A stretch of 64,000 nucleotides of DNA from NCBI GenBank assembly GCA_028023455.1, contig JAQFVV010000014.1, positions 1,429,336 to 1,493,335 of the forward strand, given 5' to 3'. Below, piece after piece: positions 1 to 8,260 of this stretch. Origin of the DNA: Epiperipatus broadwayi (taxonomy: Eukaryota; Onychophora; Udeonychophora; Euonychophora; Peripatidae). The notes under the pieces were generated by a model. That model saw nothing but the letters and a program-made list of their open reading frames with translations. It was not told where the DNA came from and did not search any database. How positions within the stretch are numbered: position 1 is the stretch's first letter; every line of letters starts with the position of its first letter. The translations under genes and the position numbers were made by a program.

Positions 1-960
1 GACTAATTATACAATCAATCAGTACATTTTATGAACAATTTGTAATCAAATTTATTATCACTGAGGATGTTGTGTAATGTTTGAGTACCAGAATCCATAG
101 GATATTTAAGACATTATTTGAGAACCTTTAACTCTCAATTTCACCAATATATCACTACATTAAATGATGTAATAGTGGAATAATGAAATTTAGAGTTCAA
201 GATCTACAAATTATGGCTTATAAACCATTTGATTATTTTATGAACGATTAATGTGATTCATTCTTTTTTGAGTATTTTATTTAGTATTTTTCTATATACA
301 TATTTCTAATCTTTTTTCATTTCATTTTTAATATATCTCAATATTTATGTTACTCAATGTAATTTATATATATATTGTACTGAAGTACATTGTTATTGAA
401 TGGTAGTGTTATTTTAAAATAGTAATATCTCATAAATTTCATCTTTTTAAAAAATAAAGTGGGAATAAAAGTTAAAAGTTGCAAGAAAAATTAAAAACTA
501 AAGAGTCGGGGGGGGGGGGGGGGTATTAAAGAAAAGAAATAATAAACGCTTTAAAAGTGGGTGGGATTTTTTTTTATTTTAAAGAAGAAAAAAAATCGAT
601 TTTATAAATAAAATGATTTAATATTATTTTGATTAGTTTGTAATAAAAGAAAAAAAATAATAATAAAGATAATTTCCTTTTGTTTTATAATAAAACAATT
701 AAATGTGTGTGTGTGTATATGTAAAAGTTTTGAAGAAAAAATAGAAGCCCAATCAGAGCGAAGTAAAGGACAGTAATTTCACGAGACAATAGACGCTGGA
801 GATAATAAAAATTTTCCATTGTTAAGATGTTTTAAAAACTTTCAACATTCCATTTTATTTTCGAATATTTTAAAAACATTTAAAAATATTTCTTGAAGTT
901 ACAGATATAACAATTATATAAATTGTTATGTCTACCGAAATGATGCAGTGTTAAATTACC
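1..960. other. AT-rich non-coding stretch
   Basis: No reading frame with coding character was found. It contains a homopolymer of about 16 G at 508-523, striking in such AT-rich DNA, and a short (TG)n run near 703-715. The last 40 bases could be the intron end before the exon-like stretch that follows. Confidence 0.6.
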
Positions 961-963
961 GTA

Positions 964-1137
964 TTGTACAACCAGCTGGAACCTTCACTGCGGATAACAT
1001 CAGCAGGTAGTTCGGTGGGTAAATCATGGTCAAGTAAAGCAATAAAATACCAGATTGTCGATGTTGAAAAATCCAGGAAAGTTATACAATATCACGGAGT
1101 CAAGGAAGGTTTGCTTGAAGTTAGCGCTAACCAGTAG
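964..1137 (+). CDS. Orphan exon-like coding stretch, possible terminal exon of a host gene
   Basis: From 964 a frame runs without stops to TAG at 1135-1137, followed at once by TAA. It is clearly less AT-rich than its surroundings and uses mixed codons (CTG, GGT, TCG, GTC, CAC). The peptide is hydrophilic, with a central segment reading KYQIVDVEKSRKVIQYHG. The frame is closed by a stop at about 952-954, so it needs either a splice acceptor, for example after ACCAG at 971-975, or an upstream part elsewhere. About 110 and 130 bases past the stop lie AATAAA-like signals (1245-1275), as expected for a 3' UTR. I do not recognise the protein family. Seen: the frame and its composition. Inferred: that it is a last exon. 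It could also be a fragment of an unknown mobile element or a retrocopy. Confidence 0.4.
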   Translation: MYNQLEPSLRITSAGSSVGKSWSSKAIKYQIVDVEKSRKVIQYHGVKEGLLEVSANQ

Positions 1138-2105
1138 TAAATAATTTTTAGAGAAACTACATTGTGCTGTGTATATCATTTCAAATTTTCCAAATCCTAG
1201 GTAACTTTTGATTTTAGTCTTCTTTCATTCTTGATTTCCTTTCAAAATAAAAAAAATAAACTGTGATAAATAAAAATTTTACAAAATAATATTTAGGAAG
1301 TATAAACAATATCGGCTTCTGTATTTAATTATATTTAAAGACATTGTGTGTACATATGGGTGTATCTTAATCTAATATGTCAAGTATATTTTATTTAATA
1401 TAATTTATTAAAATATTTGTTTAAAATGAAAAGAGTAATATAATGTATTTAATTATTTATTTAGAATGAAAAGAATAATATAATATTTTAAAATATTTAT
1501 TTCAAATGAAAAGAGTGTGTTTGTTTAACTTATAAAGCAAAATGATTGTTTTTTTTTTTATTAAGAAAAGGAAATACTTAAAGTGTCGTTTAAATATTTC
1601 AGTTTTTTTGTGAATACACACATTTATGTTGAACAATATTTTAATAAGATGGGAAGGGAAAGATTTGATTATTAACAAGAAATAATTAAGTTAAAATTAA
1701 AAGAATAAAGAAACTATATTTTTTAAAAGTAAGGATTTGTTGTTAAAGACGTTAATGTTTTCTCGTTCAGTAAATTATCATTATTATTGAGATAGGATTA
1801 TCAGAGAAGACAGAGTTTTATTTTTCTTAAAAGGTAGTTACAATCCGCTGAGCTAGTTGGATGCTTCAGGTACTGGATTTAGTGCTAATTAGATAAACAT
1901 GTTGATTACAAATGTAGTTAACTGGCGCCTGAAGGGTTTACCTTAAAAATAAATAAAATGTTTGTTTGGTTGGTATTTGTCCAGTAGCCGAGTGTTTATG
2001 TTATTGGTAGTTTGCTGCCAATGATATTTTGCACTTTACCTGAGGACCAGGCACCTTTAAAGATTGGATAATAAGGAAGGTAGAGTATTTGTTTTTTTTT
2101 CTATT
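1138..2105. other. Non-coding AT-rich stretch with a short tandem repeat
   Basis: Possible 3' UTR at the left end with AATAAA-like motifs near 1245-1275. At about 1425-1515 three imperfect copies of a roughly 40-base unit begin with AATGAAAAGA. Nothing else was recognised. Confidence 0.5.
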
Positions 2106-2109
2106 CATC

Positions 2110-2260
2110 ATTGTTAATTATTATAGATAAAGAAGGTGGGCGGTTCAATATAGATAAATTATTATTTTTGGGAATAAATCATGTATTATTTTGCATTACA
2201 ATTTGATATTTCGATGGACTAACAATCACCCTTATCAAGGTTAACTTTTAAAACAAAAAT
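2110..2260 (-). repeat. PLE terminal repeat (pLTR), reversed copy
   Basis: The reverse complement of this block matches the forward repeats at 3237-3350 and 7197-7325 over about 110 bases, including the shared string AATAATAATTTATCTA and a hammerhead-like motif. It closes the reversed PLE copy that lies to its right. PLEs characteristically carry such pseudo-LTRs in direct or inverted arrangement around one copy. Divergence from the other two is limited to scattered substitutions and small indels. Confidence 0.75.
2205..2240 (-). ncRNA. Degenerate hammerhead-ribozyme-like motif in reversed pLTR
   Basis: On the minus strand the order is CCTTGATAA, a weak G-rich stem (GGTG with CATC), then GAAA and TATC. 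This follows the hammerhead plan of CUGAUGA, stem II, GAAA, stem III. Two core positions deviate: C3 reads U and G8 reads A. G8 is the general acid of the reaction, so self-cleavage is unlikely in this copy. Hammerheads are known in PLE pLTRs. The identification rests on pattern and location. Confidence 0.4.
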
Positions 2261-2379
2261 CGTTAGATCTCAAACAATAACATGATTTAGTGTGAGATTA
2301 GAAATGTGATTCAACATAAATAGTTCAGTATTCAAAATATGAGGCTTATCAAAATGTTTATTTCTCTCAGTTTTTTCAC

Positions 2380-3238
2380 CTATTAATTTTAAGTTAATAT
2401 TAGATAAAATGAGAGGTTTCCACATAGCTGGAATACATTTGTGCATCATCAGTCCTATTTAAACCAGTAGGTCTTTTTAATATTTCAATTGACTCTCTCA
2501 TGGTTCTTAAATCCTATCTTTCCAAATTAGCAAGTATTTTTGTATTGTCAAAATCAGGTTTGTGACCAATTTCTAAAAAATGCTAATTTTTTGATTAAAG
2601 GCATTTCTATGTTCCTTAATTCTGACATTTATTCATCTATTAGATTGATCCACATAGCTTCTTGAGTACTGCAAACATGGAATTTTATAAACTTTTGGTG
2701 TTTCAAAAATATTCCGTCTTTAGGTTTATATAAAAAAATCACCAATTTTTTTGCCAGTAGAAAAAGTGGTCTTTATATTAAAACATGATAGTTTTCTATT
2801 GATTTTATCAGTAACCCCTTAACTCTTTTAATATAAGGTAAAATTATTCTATTAAAAGAGGAATTGCCAGTTCTATCCTTTTTTTTCTTTTTAGTATTAA
2901 TTTTATGTAAAGCCTTATATATGATATTTTTATTATAATTATTAGAAAGTAGAATATTTTTTGTAAGTTCTATTTCTTGAGTAATTCTTTATCACATAAA
3001 TTATAAATTCTAATCAAAAGATTTTTTGCTACAGAAAAAATTTGTGCAGGATGATGATGAGAATTAAAATTAAGATATCTGTTTGTATGGGTGGATTTTC
3101 TGTAAACTGATATTGATAATATTTCATCACATTTCTTGCAATTAAAACATCTAGAAAAGAAAGCGATCTATTATTTTCCTCTTCCACAATAAATTTAATA
3201 TTTGGATGCCAATTATTTATAAAAAAACAAGAAACCAT
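2380..3238 (-). pseudogene. Reversed PLE copy: RT thumb, linker and GIY-YIG endonuclease remnants
   Basis: Read on the minus strand from 3238 downward, this carries the region after RT motif C (FINNWHPNIKF, then SFLDVLIARN). A lysine-rich linker follows, then a GIY-YIG-type segment near 2620-2690 (IPCLQ, SYVDQSNR, INVRIKEHR). The PLE C-terminal block at 2410-2530 resembles RESIEI and the W-K-P-L motif. Several frameshifts and stops break it; one lies inside the endonuclease, directly after SYVDQSNR. The same sequence occurs forward at 5763-7172, and the two align almost throughout apart from the insert at 6012-6646. It abuts the forward copy head to head at about 3239, an arrangement PLEs often produce. 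RT motifs A to C are missing, so this is a 5'-truncated copy. Confidence 0.85.
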
Positions 3239-3350
3239 GATAATGGCGGTTGCTAGTCAATCAAAATATCGGATTGTAATGCAAAATAATACACGGTTTA
3301 TTCCCCAAAATAATAATTTATCTACATCATACAACCGTGAAAACATTAAA
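3237..3350 (+). repeat. PLE terminal repeat (pLTR), upstream copy of forward element
   Basis: Direct repeat of 7197-7325. Both begin with GATAATGGCG, continue through TATCGGATTGTAATGCA and end in ACAACCGTGAAAACATTAAA. It starts exactly where the reversed copy ends and opens the forward PLE. The hammerhead-like motif at 3236-3271 is the most damaged of the three, because GAAA reads AAAA. Confidence 0.75.
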
Positions 3351-3419
3351 AATAATATTATTAATCTTTATGGGAAGAAAATGTTTTATCGTTTAAGTAA
3401 GCTTTTGAAAAATCTTGCA

Positions 3420-4866
3420 TGAAGAAAGAAAAGTTGTTGTGCGATCTTACAATTTTAATTCGTTGTAGAGACAATGAAGTAGTTCCAAAATACTGCAGAT
3501 TAAAGTTTCATTCCAACTCTTTTAAAATAAGAAAGATTTTACATGTGGTGAGTAAAACAAAAATTGATTTCTTTTATTCAAGATATTAGGAGGAAGTTAA
3601 ACTATATTGATTGTTTTTTACTGAGAAAACGTATAACGTTAAGCAAAATTATCCACCCCTTTCTTTGGTCTATTTTTGATCAAATTGTTTATTTTCGATC
3701 TATTAAAGATTCAGAATTTAAAACTTTGAAACAAAAAAAGAAATTTGCTTTATTAATAAGTAGAAAGGAAAAACAGTTTACTAATAATACTGTGAGTGAT
3801 TCATATGTAAAAAAATTATCCCATCGTCAACTTTTTTCTGATGAAATTTCTCTGTTGGCAAAAGATTTTAATTACGCACTGTTTCCTAAATGTGTTCCAG
3901 TTGAAAATATTATATGCAATATAGAATCTTCCTTAAAAATATAGACTTTTACACAGCTGATCTTATTAGATTTGAAGTTTATGATGTCTTAAAAAATATG
4001 AAACCACTAAAAAGTAATTTAAAGGAGAATTTATTGCACTTCAAAATTTTAAAAAGATGATTTTATTGTTGTTATTTCAGCAGATAAAGGGAATTCGACA
4101 GTTGTACTTAATCATTTAGATTATAATAATAAAATTGTAGATTTATTAAATGATGGAACTTATAAAAAGATTATTAGAGATCCTCTGACACATTTAGAGA
4201 AAAAGACAAAATGTCTAATCAAACTTTCTAGTATAGATGAAGATAGGAAAATTAAATTTTTTTCCAAGAGAAGGTTCTTCATTATATCTTAAATTTTATG
4301 GTTTACCTAAAATTCATAAACCTGAGATACCATTGTGACCTATTGTGTGTGCTATAGGTTCTCGCACACATTCTTTGGCTCGATATTTAGTCCAATGCTT
4401 ACAACCATTGACAGACAAGATTCTATCAAGAATTAAAAATTCAAGTCATTTTATTTCTATAATTAAAAACTTAAAACTAACTGGAACTGATTTATCAGTT
4501 AGTTTTGATGTTTTTTCTATATTTACTAATATTCCTGTTGAAGAAGCATTAAGTATAATAGCACAATACAATGATTTACCTGATTTTATTATTCCATTAG
4601 CGAAGCATTGCCTTGAAAATACAATTTTTGTTTATAATTCTCAAAATTTTAAACAAATTAAAGGACTTTCTGTGGCATCTCTACTGTCACCTGTAATTGC
4701 TGATCTTTTCATTGATAATTTTGAAAGTCAAATATTATGTGCAGTTACTAAATACCTTTTATTTGGTTTAGATATTTGTATGATACATTTGTCATATAGC
4801 TCATGGCATTGATGCCTTAAATTATTTTCTTATTTTTATAAATAATTGGCATCCAAATATTAAATT
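3420..4866 (+). pseudogene. Forward PLE: N-terminal region and reverse transcriptase core
   Basis: This encodes the PLE reverse transcriptase in broken frames. At 3564-3944 is the N-terminal domain, ending in the typical block LFSDEISLLAKDFNYALFP. Around 4060-4150 lies the conserved DKGN segment followed by NHLDYNNKI. At 4290-4345 is YGLPKIHKP followed by an in-frame stop. From 4345 come motif A (SFDVFSIFTNIP) and a motif B remnant (GLSVASLLSPVIADLF). Motif C near 4762-4795 should read YVDD but reads YLYD, with a stop a few codons later, so polymerase activity is lost. Frameshifts lie near 3945 and 4056. The frame then continues through GIDALNYFLIF into INNWHPNIKF. PLE RTs are related to telomerase; here the copy is dead. 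The continuation resumes at 5763 beyond a nested palindrome. Confidence 0.88.
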
Positions 4867-4920
4867 TACATGGCATTGATGCCTTAAATTTTTTTTTTAT
4901 TTTTATAAATAAATAAATAA
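4803..4920 (+). repeat. Short direct duplication at palindrome junction
   Basis: The string CATGGCATTGATGCCTTAAA occurs at about 4803 and again at about 4869, each followed by a T-rich run and TATTTTTATAAATAA. A second string, TAATTGGCATCCAAATATT, occurs near 4843 and again near 5772. The latter pair brackets the palindromic block, as expected if the block entered the RT gene and duplicated tens of bases of target. Confidence 0.6.
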
Positions 4921-5016
4921 TACTTCTGTATATAGTATAAAAATAATATAAATAACAATTTGTGTCAATTGTTAATACAGAGTTAAATATAAATAAATAA
5001 AAACAAATAATATTTC

Positions 5017-5052
5017 CAAGCGCTTTCAACTCTTACGAGTCCTTATCAAGGC
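5017..5052 (-). ncRNA. Hammerhead-ribozyme-like motif, left palindrome arm
   Basis: Minus strand: CCTTGATAAG, then a 5-bp stem GACTC/GAGTT closed by a GTAA loop, then GAAA and GCGCTTGG. The stem-loop is clean apart from a terminal G-U pair. As in the pLTR motif, the core reads UUGAUAA rather than CUGAUGA, which loses C3 and G8. The location just downstream of a PLE endonuclease stop supports a ribozyme origin. Confidence 0.42.
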
Positions 5053-5096
5053 AGTGTAAACAATTCTATTTTCTCCTAGGTGATGAATCTAACATT

Positions 5097-5345
5097 TCAT
5101 TGTTTAGGCCAGGAACAATTAATCGGAAAGCTGGTTAATTTTGAATTCATAGCACAAGATGAATTTTGTATAATATATGATCCTTTAATCTTGCGTTTTT
5201 TATCATGTGTTTCATTCATTAATATTGGAAAATCCTTTGGACTACATATATGGCCTGTATTATTTTGGTGAACATAAAAAGCTGAATAAACTGTATCATC
5301 TTCTTTTGCTCTATTATAAGTATATTTATGTTGTTGAAGGTGATA
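5097..5345 (-). pseudogene. GIY-YIG endonuclease C-terminal half, reversed arm
   Basis: On the minus strand this reads from IYHLQQHK through AKEDDTVYSAFYVHQNNTGH to a C-terminal block ending NCSWPKQ. The LQQHK and NNTGH segments match the conserved distal part of the PLE GIY-YIG domain. The frame is more intact than in the opposite arm because it keeps the YTYNRAK segment, but it lacks the upstream YVGET catalytic box. It continues past the palindrome centre only as chance frame. Non-functional half-domain. Confidence 0.7.
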
Positions 5346-5606
5346 TATGTTGGAGAAACCAAAACAAATATTAAATATCGCCTTCAACAACATAAAGAGA
5401 AGATGATACAGTTTATTCAGCTTTTTATGTTCACCAAAATAATACAGGCCATATATGTAGTCCAAAGGATTTTACAATATTAATGAATGAAACATATGAT
5501 AAAAAACGCAAGATTAAAGAATCATATATTATACAAAATTCATCTTGTGCTATGAATTCAAAATTAACCAGCTTTCCGATTAGTTGTTCCTGGCCAATAC
5601 AATGAA
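5343..5606 (+). pseudogene. GIY-YIG endonuclease fragment of a second PLE family
   Basis: From 5343 the frame reads IYVGETKTNIKYRLQQHK. This is the core of the GIY-YIG nuclease of PLEs, with the tyrosine, the GET motif and the downstream arginine and QH in place. A deletion of about 20 bases then shifts the frame, and SAFYVHQNNTGH continues only in another frame. In PLEs this domain nicks target DNA to prime reverse transcription. The protein differs from the endonuclease at 6795-7172, which has PCLQCC in the corresponding place, so two PLE lineages or two diverged copies are mixed here. No RT belonging to this fragment is seen. Confidence 0.75.
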
Positions 5607-5650
5607 ATGTTTAGATTCATCTCCTAGGAGAAAATAGAATTGTTTATACT

Positions 5651-5687
5651 GCCTTGATAAGGACTCGTAATTGTTGAAAGCGCTTGG
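5651..5687 (+). ncRNA. Hammerhead-ribozyme-like motif, right palindrome arm
   Basis: Mirror copy of the motif in the left arm. The stem has decayed: after GACTCGTAA it reads TTGTT instead of GAGTT, so stem II no longer pairs well while GAAAGCGCTTGG is kept. The left arm therefore preserves the more ancestral form. Confidence 0.4.
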
Positions 5688-5762
5688 AAATATTATTTGT
5701 TTTTATTTATTTATATTTAACTCTGTATTAACAATTGACACAAATTGTTATTTATATTATTT

Positions 5763-7172
5763 TTATAAATAATTGGCATCCAAATATTAAATATAGTACG
5801 GAAGTGGAAAATAACAGATCATTTCTAGATGTTTTAATTGCAAGAAAATGTGATGAAACATTATCAACATTAGTTTACAGAAAATCCACTCATACAAATA
5901 GATATCTTTTGACTAGAGCTTATAATTTATCTGATAAAGAACATCTTACTCAAGAAACATTAATACTAAAAAGAAAAAAGAGAATAGAATTGACAATTCC
6001 TCTTTTAATAGATATAAATCAGCATTTATTTTTTATAGCGTCTGTATACAATTGTAATCACATTCATATGACGTTCAGTAAATTCTAGTAAATTTCATCG
6101 GCATCATTCATTCATAAGTTATATATAGTAATTCAAAGTGACTGTTCTATAGTCACACCTTCTGTGCCAGTACTTCAGATTTGCTCATATATAAATATTT
6201 GAGTTGTAGTAATAAGAGGATTCCTTTTATTGCTGCATAAATTCTATATCTTGTATGGGTCAGAGGGTATTCATTTATTATTTAACACTCGTAAAAAGCG
6301 TTTGCACAATTTGGTTTTAAGCCGATATGAATGTGATTATAATTGTATACAGACGCTATAAAAAATAAATGCTGATTTATATATATGATTAATTTCAGTT
6401 GGAATGACGTTCAGTAAATTCTAGTAAATTTCATCGGCGTCATTCATTCATAAGTTATATATAGTAATTCAAAGTGACTGCTCTATAGTCACACCTTCTG
6501 TGCCAGTACTTCAGATTTGCTCATATATAAATATTTGAGTCGTAGTAATAAGAGGATTCCTTTTATTGCTGCATAAATTCTATATCTTGTATGGGTCAGA
6601 GGGTATTCATTTATTATTTAACACTTGTAAAAAGCGTTTGCACAATCTCTTTTAATAGAGTAATTTTATCTTATATTAAAGGGGTTACTGATAAAATCAG
6701 TAGAAGACTATCTTGTTTTAATATAAAGACTACTTTTTCTACTGACAAAAAAATTGGTGATTTTTTATATAAACCTAAAGACAGAATCTTTTTGGAACAC
6801 CAAGGAGTTTATGAAATTCCATGTTTGCAGTGCTGTCAGAATTAAGGAATATATCCGTTTTTACTTCCCATTTTTTAGAAATTGGTTACAGACCTGATTT
6901 TGACAATTACAAAAATACTTGCTAATTTGGAAAGATATGATTTAAGAACCATGAGAGAGTCAATTGAAATATTAAAGGGACCTACTGGTTTAAATAGGGC
7001 TGATGAAGGACAACATATTCCAGTTATGTGGAAACCTCTCATTTTATCTAATATTAACTTAAAGTTAATAGGTGAAAAAACTGAGGGAAATAAACATTTT
7101 GATAAGCCTCATATTTTGAATGCTCTACTTCAAGTTGAATCTCATCTCGCACTGAGTCACATTATTGTTTGA
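5763..7172 (+). pseudogene. Forward PLE continued: RT thumb, linker and endonuclease C-terminus
   Basis: This resumes at FINNWHPNIKYSTEVENNRS and SFLDVLIARK, the segment after RT motif C, and runs to the lysine-rich linker at about 6000. A 635-bp insert then interrupts it. From 6647 it continues with the linker (FSTDKKIGDFLYKPKDRIF) into the endonuclease start, VYEIPCLQCC. Compared with the reversed copy at 2620-2690, about 45 bases are missing here, removing the segment equivalent to SYVDQSNR that carries the catalytic residues. The C-terminal block at 6882-7172 follows, with RTMRESIEILKGP and LNRADEGQHIP, typical of PLE proteins after GIY-YIG. The frame reaches TGA near 7170, just before the downstream pLTR. 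Non-functional. Confidence 0.85.
6012..6646. mobile_element. 635-bp insertion with 12-bp target duplication and internal direct repeats
   Basis: CTCTTTTAATAG occurs at 6000-6011 and 6647-6658; the reversed PLE copy has this site once, uninterrupted. Inside are two 243-base direct repeats (6068-6310 and 6404-6646) that differ at only a few positions. The 6013-6067 segment recurs reversed at about 6328-6385, between the repeats. No coding capacity was found. Repeats plus an inverted partial leader recall the tandem/inverted design of PLEs, or a composite non-autonomous retroelement. The family was not recognised. Confidence 0.75.
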
Positions 7173-7196
7173 GATCTAATGATTTTTCTTTCAAAT

Positions 7197-7325
7197 GTTA
7201 ACCTTGATAATGGCGATTGCTAGTTCGTCGAAATATCGGATTGTAATGCATAATAATACATGGTTTATTCTCAAAAATAATAATTTATCTACATCATACA
7301 ACCGTGAAAACATTAAATATAATAT
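7197..7325 (+). repeat. PLE terminal repeat (pLTR), downstream copy of forward element
   Basis: Direct repeat of 3237-3350, beginning inside AACCTTGATAATGGCG and running through the ACAACCGTGAAAACATTAAA string. It starts about 25 bases after the end of the PLE protein frame. With the upstream copy it defines the forward element as roughly 3237-7325. Confidence 0.75.
7202..7239 (+). ncRNA. Hammerhead-ribozyme-like motif in downstream pLTR
   Basis: CCTTGATAAT is followed by a 5-bp stem (GGCGA with TCGTC, one G-U pair), then GAAA and TATCGG. This is the best-paired stem II of the three pLTR copies. The core still lacks C3 and G8 of the canonical CUGAUGA. Placement inside the pLTR agrees with hammerheads described in other PLEs. 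Confidence 0.45.
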
Positions 7326-7329
7326 TAAT

Positions 7330-8255
7330 GTACATGTACTTGGAGAAAACAGTGAAATTTTTAAATGCAATCGTAATGAATTTTTTGTGTTGTTATTTTT
7401 TTGTTTTGTAGTCCTTTTCTCTAACAACACAAAAAATGCATTAGGATTGTATTTGATGATTTTAATTTATTCTCTCAATATATAGTATTAGTATTGCCTT
7501 TAATTTATTACATTTTAGTCATAGTAAAAAACATTTATTTATACTAAGGTTTAATGTAAAAAGGACCCCCCCCCCAATTAATCTTGTTATATGATTATAA
7601 TTTACTAGCATTTTTATTCAGATATTAATGTTTTTTTTTATTATTTTTAGTGATGCAATAATTTTTATTAGTTTGTTTTTTTCTTTTTATATATATTCCA
7701 TTGCTCAATTATGCAATTTTTTATAACATTACATTTTTTTAAGAAAGTTTCTTTTATTTATTATTTCTATTTGCATTATATTTTTCAAATATTGTATAGC
7801 TTCTGCTTACAAGCTTGTATTTATTGTATAAACATTTCTAGAATGAGAAAAGTAAAAGATAGACTAAAGCAAGTTCAAAATTATATTTGGCATTATTACA
7901 TGCAGCAATATATGTATCTATATTTACTACAATTATTTAAATATTTTATTCTGTTAATTGATCTACTAACTGTATTAATAGCTAATGGTTTTACAGAAAA
8001 AAAAAAACATTTTAAATTGGGAATATATTAAGAGAAGTCTATAGCATTTTTTTTTTTCTATAACAATCCTTTATTTACTATTTTTATCATTTTATTTTTT
8101 AATTTTTTTAAAAACAAAACAATAAGTTATCCAGAAAATTTTTTCTTCACTTTTGACCTGAAATATGACAATGTATTTTCATTTATACCTAATATTGTAA
8201 ATTTTAATTTTTTTTATTTTTTTAAAAAAAAAAAGTTTTATAATATTATTATTAA
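7330..8255. other. AT-rich spacer between PLE locus and LINE
   Basis: Low-complexity T-rich and A-rich DNA, including a C run at 7565-7574. Open frames here consist of low-complexity residues and show no family resemblance. Confidence 0.5.
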
Positions 8256-8260
8256 TAGTA

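Larger units (their letters stand above)
4938..5767. repeat. Large inverted repeat made of a second PLE 3' end
   Basis: The left arm (about 4938-5345) is the reverse complement of the right arm (about 5381-5767), with a centre of about 35 bases. Arms agree at nearly every base by eye; the right arm lacks about 20 bases near its inner end. Each arm holds the C-terminal part of a GIY-YIG endonuclease, its stop, a short 3' tail and a hammerhead-like motif. Only the centre, on the plus strand, supplies the catalytic YVGET box. The block splits the forward PLE between RT motif C and its thumb region. Extruded DNA or transcript could form a hairpin of roughly 400 bp. Confidence 0.8.

Noticed and set aside
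6068-6110. Possible hammerhead on the minus strand (CCGATGA near the start of the 243-bp repeat)
   Set aside because: No GAAA follows a plausible stem II.
2110-7325. LTR retrotransposon or endogenous retrovirus
   Set aside because: No protease, integrase, RNase H or polypurine tract; the RT blocks and GIY-YIG domain are those of Penelope-like elements, and the terminal repeats fit pLTRs.
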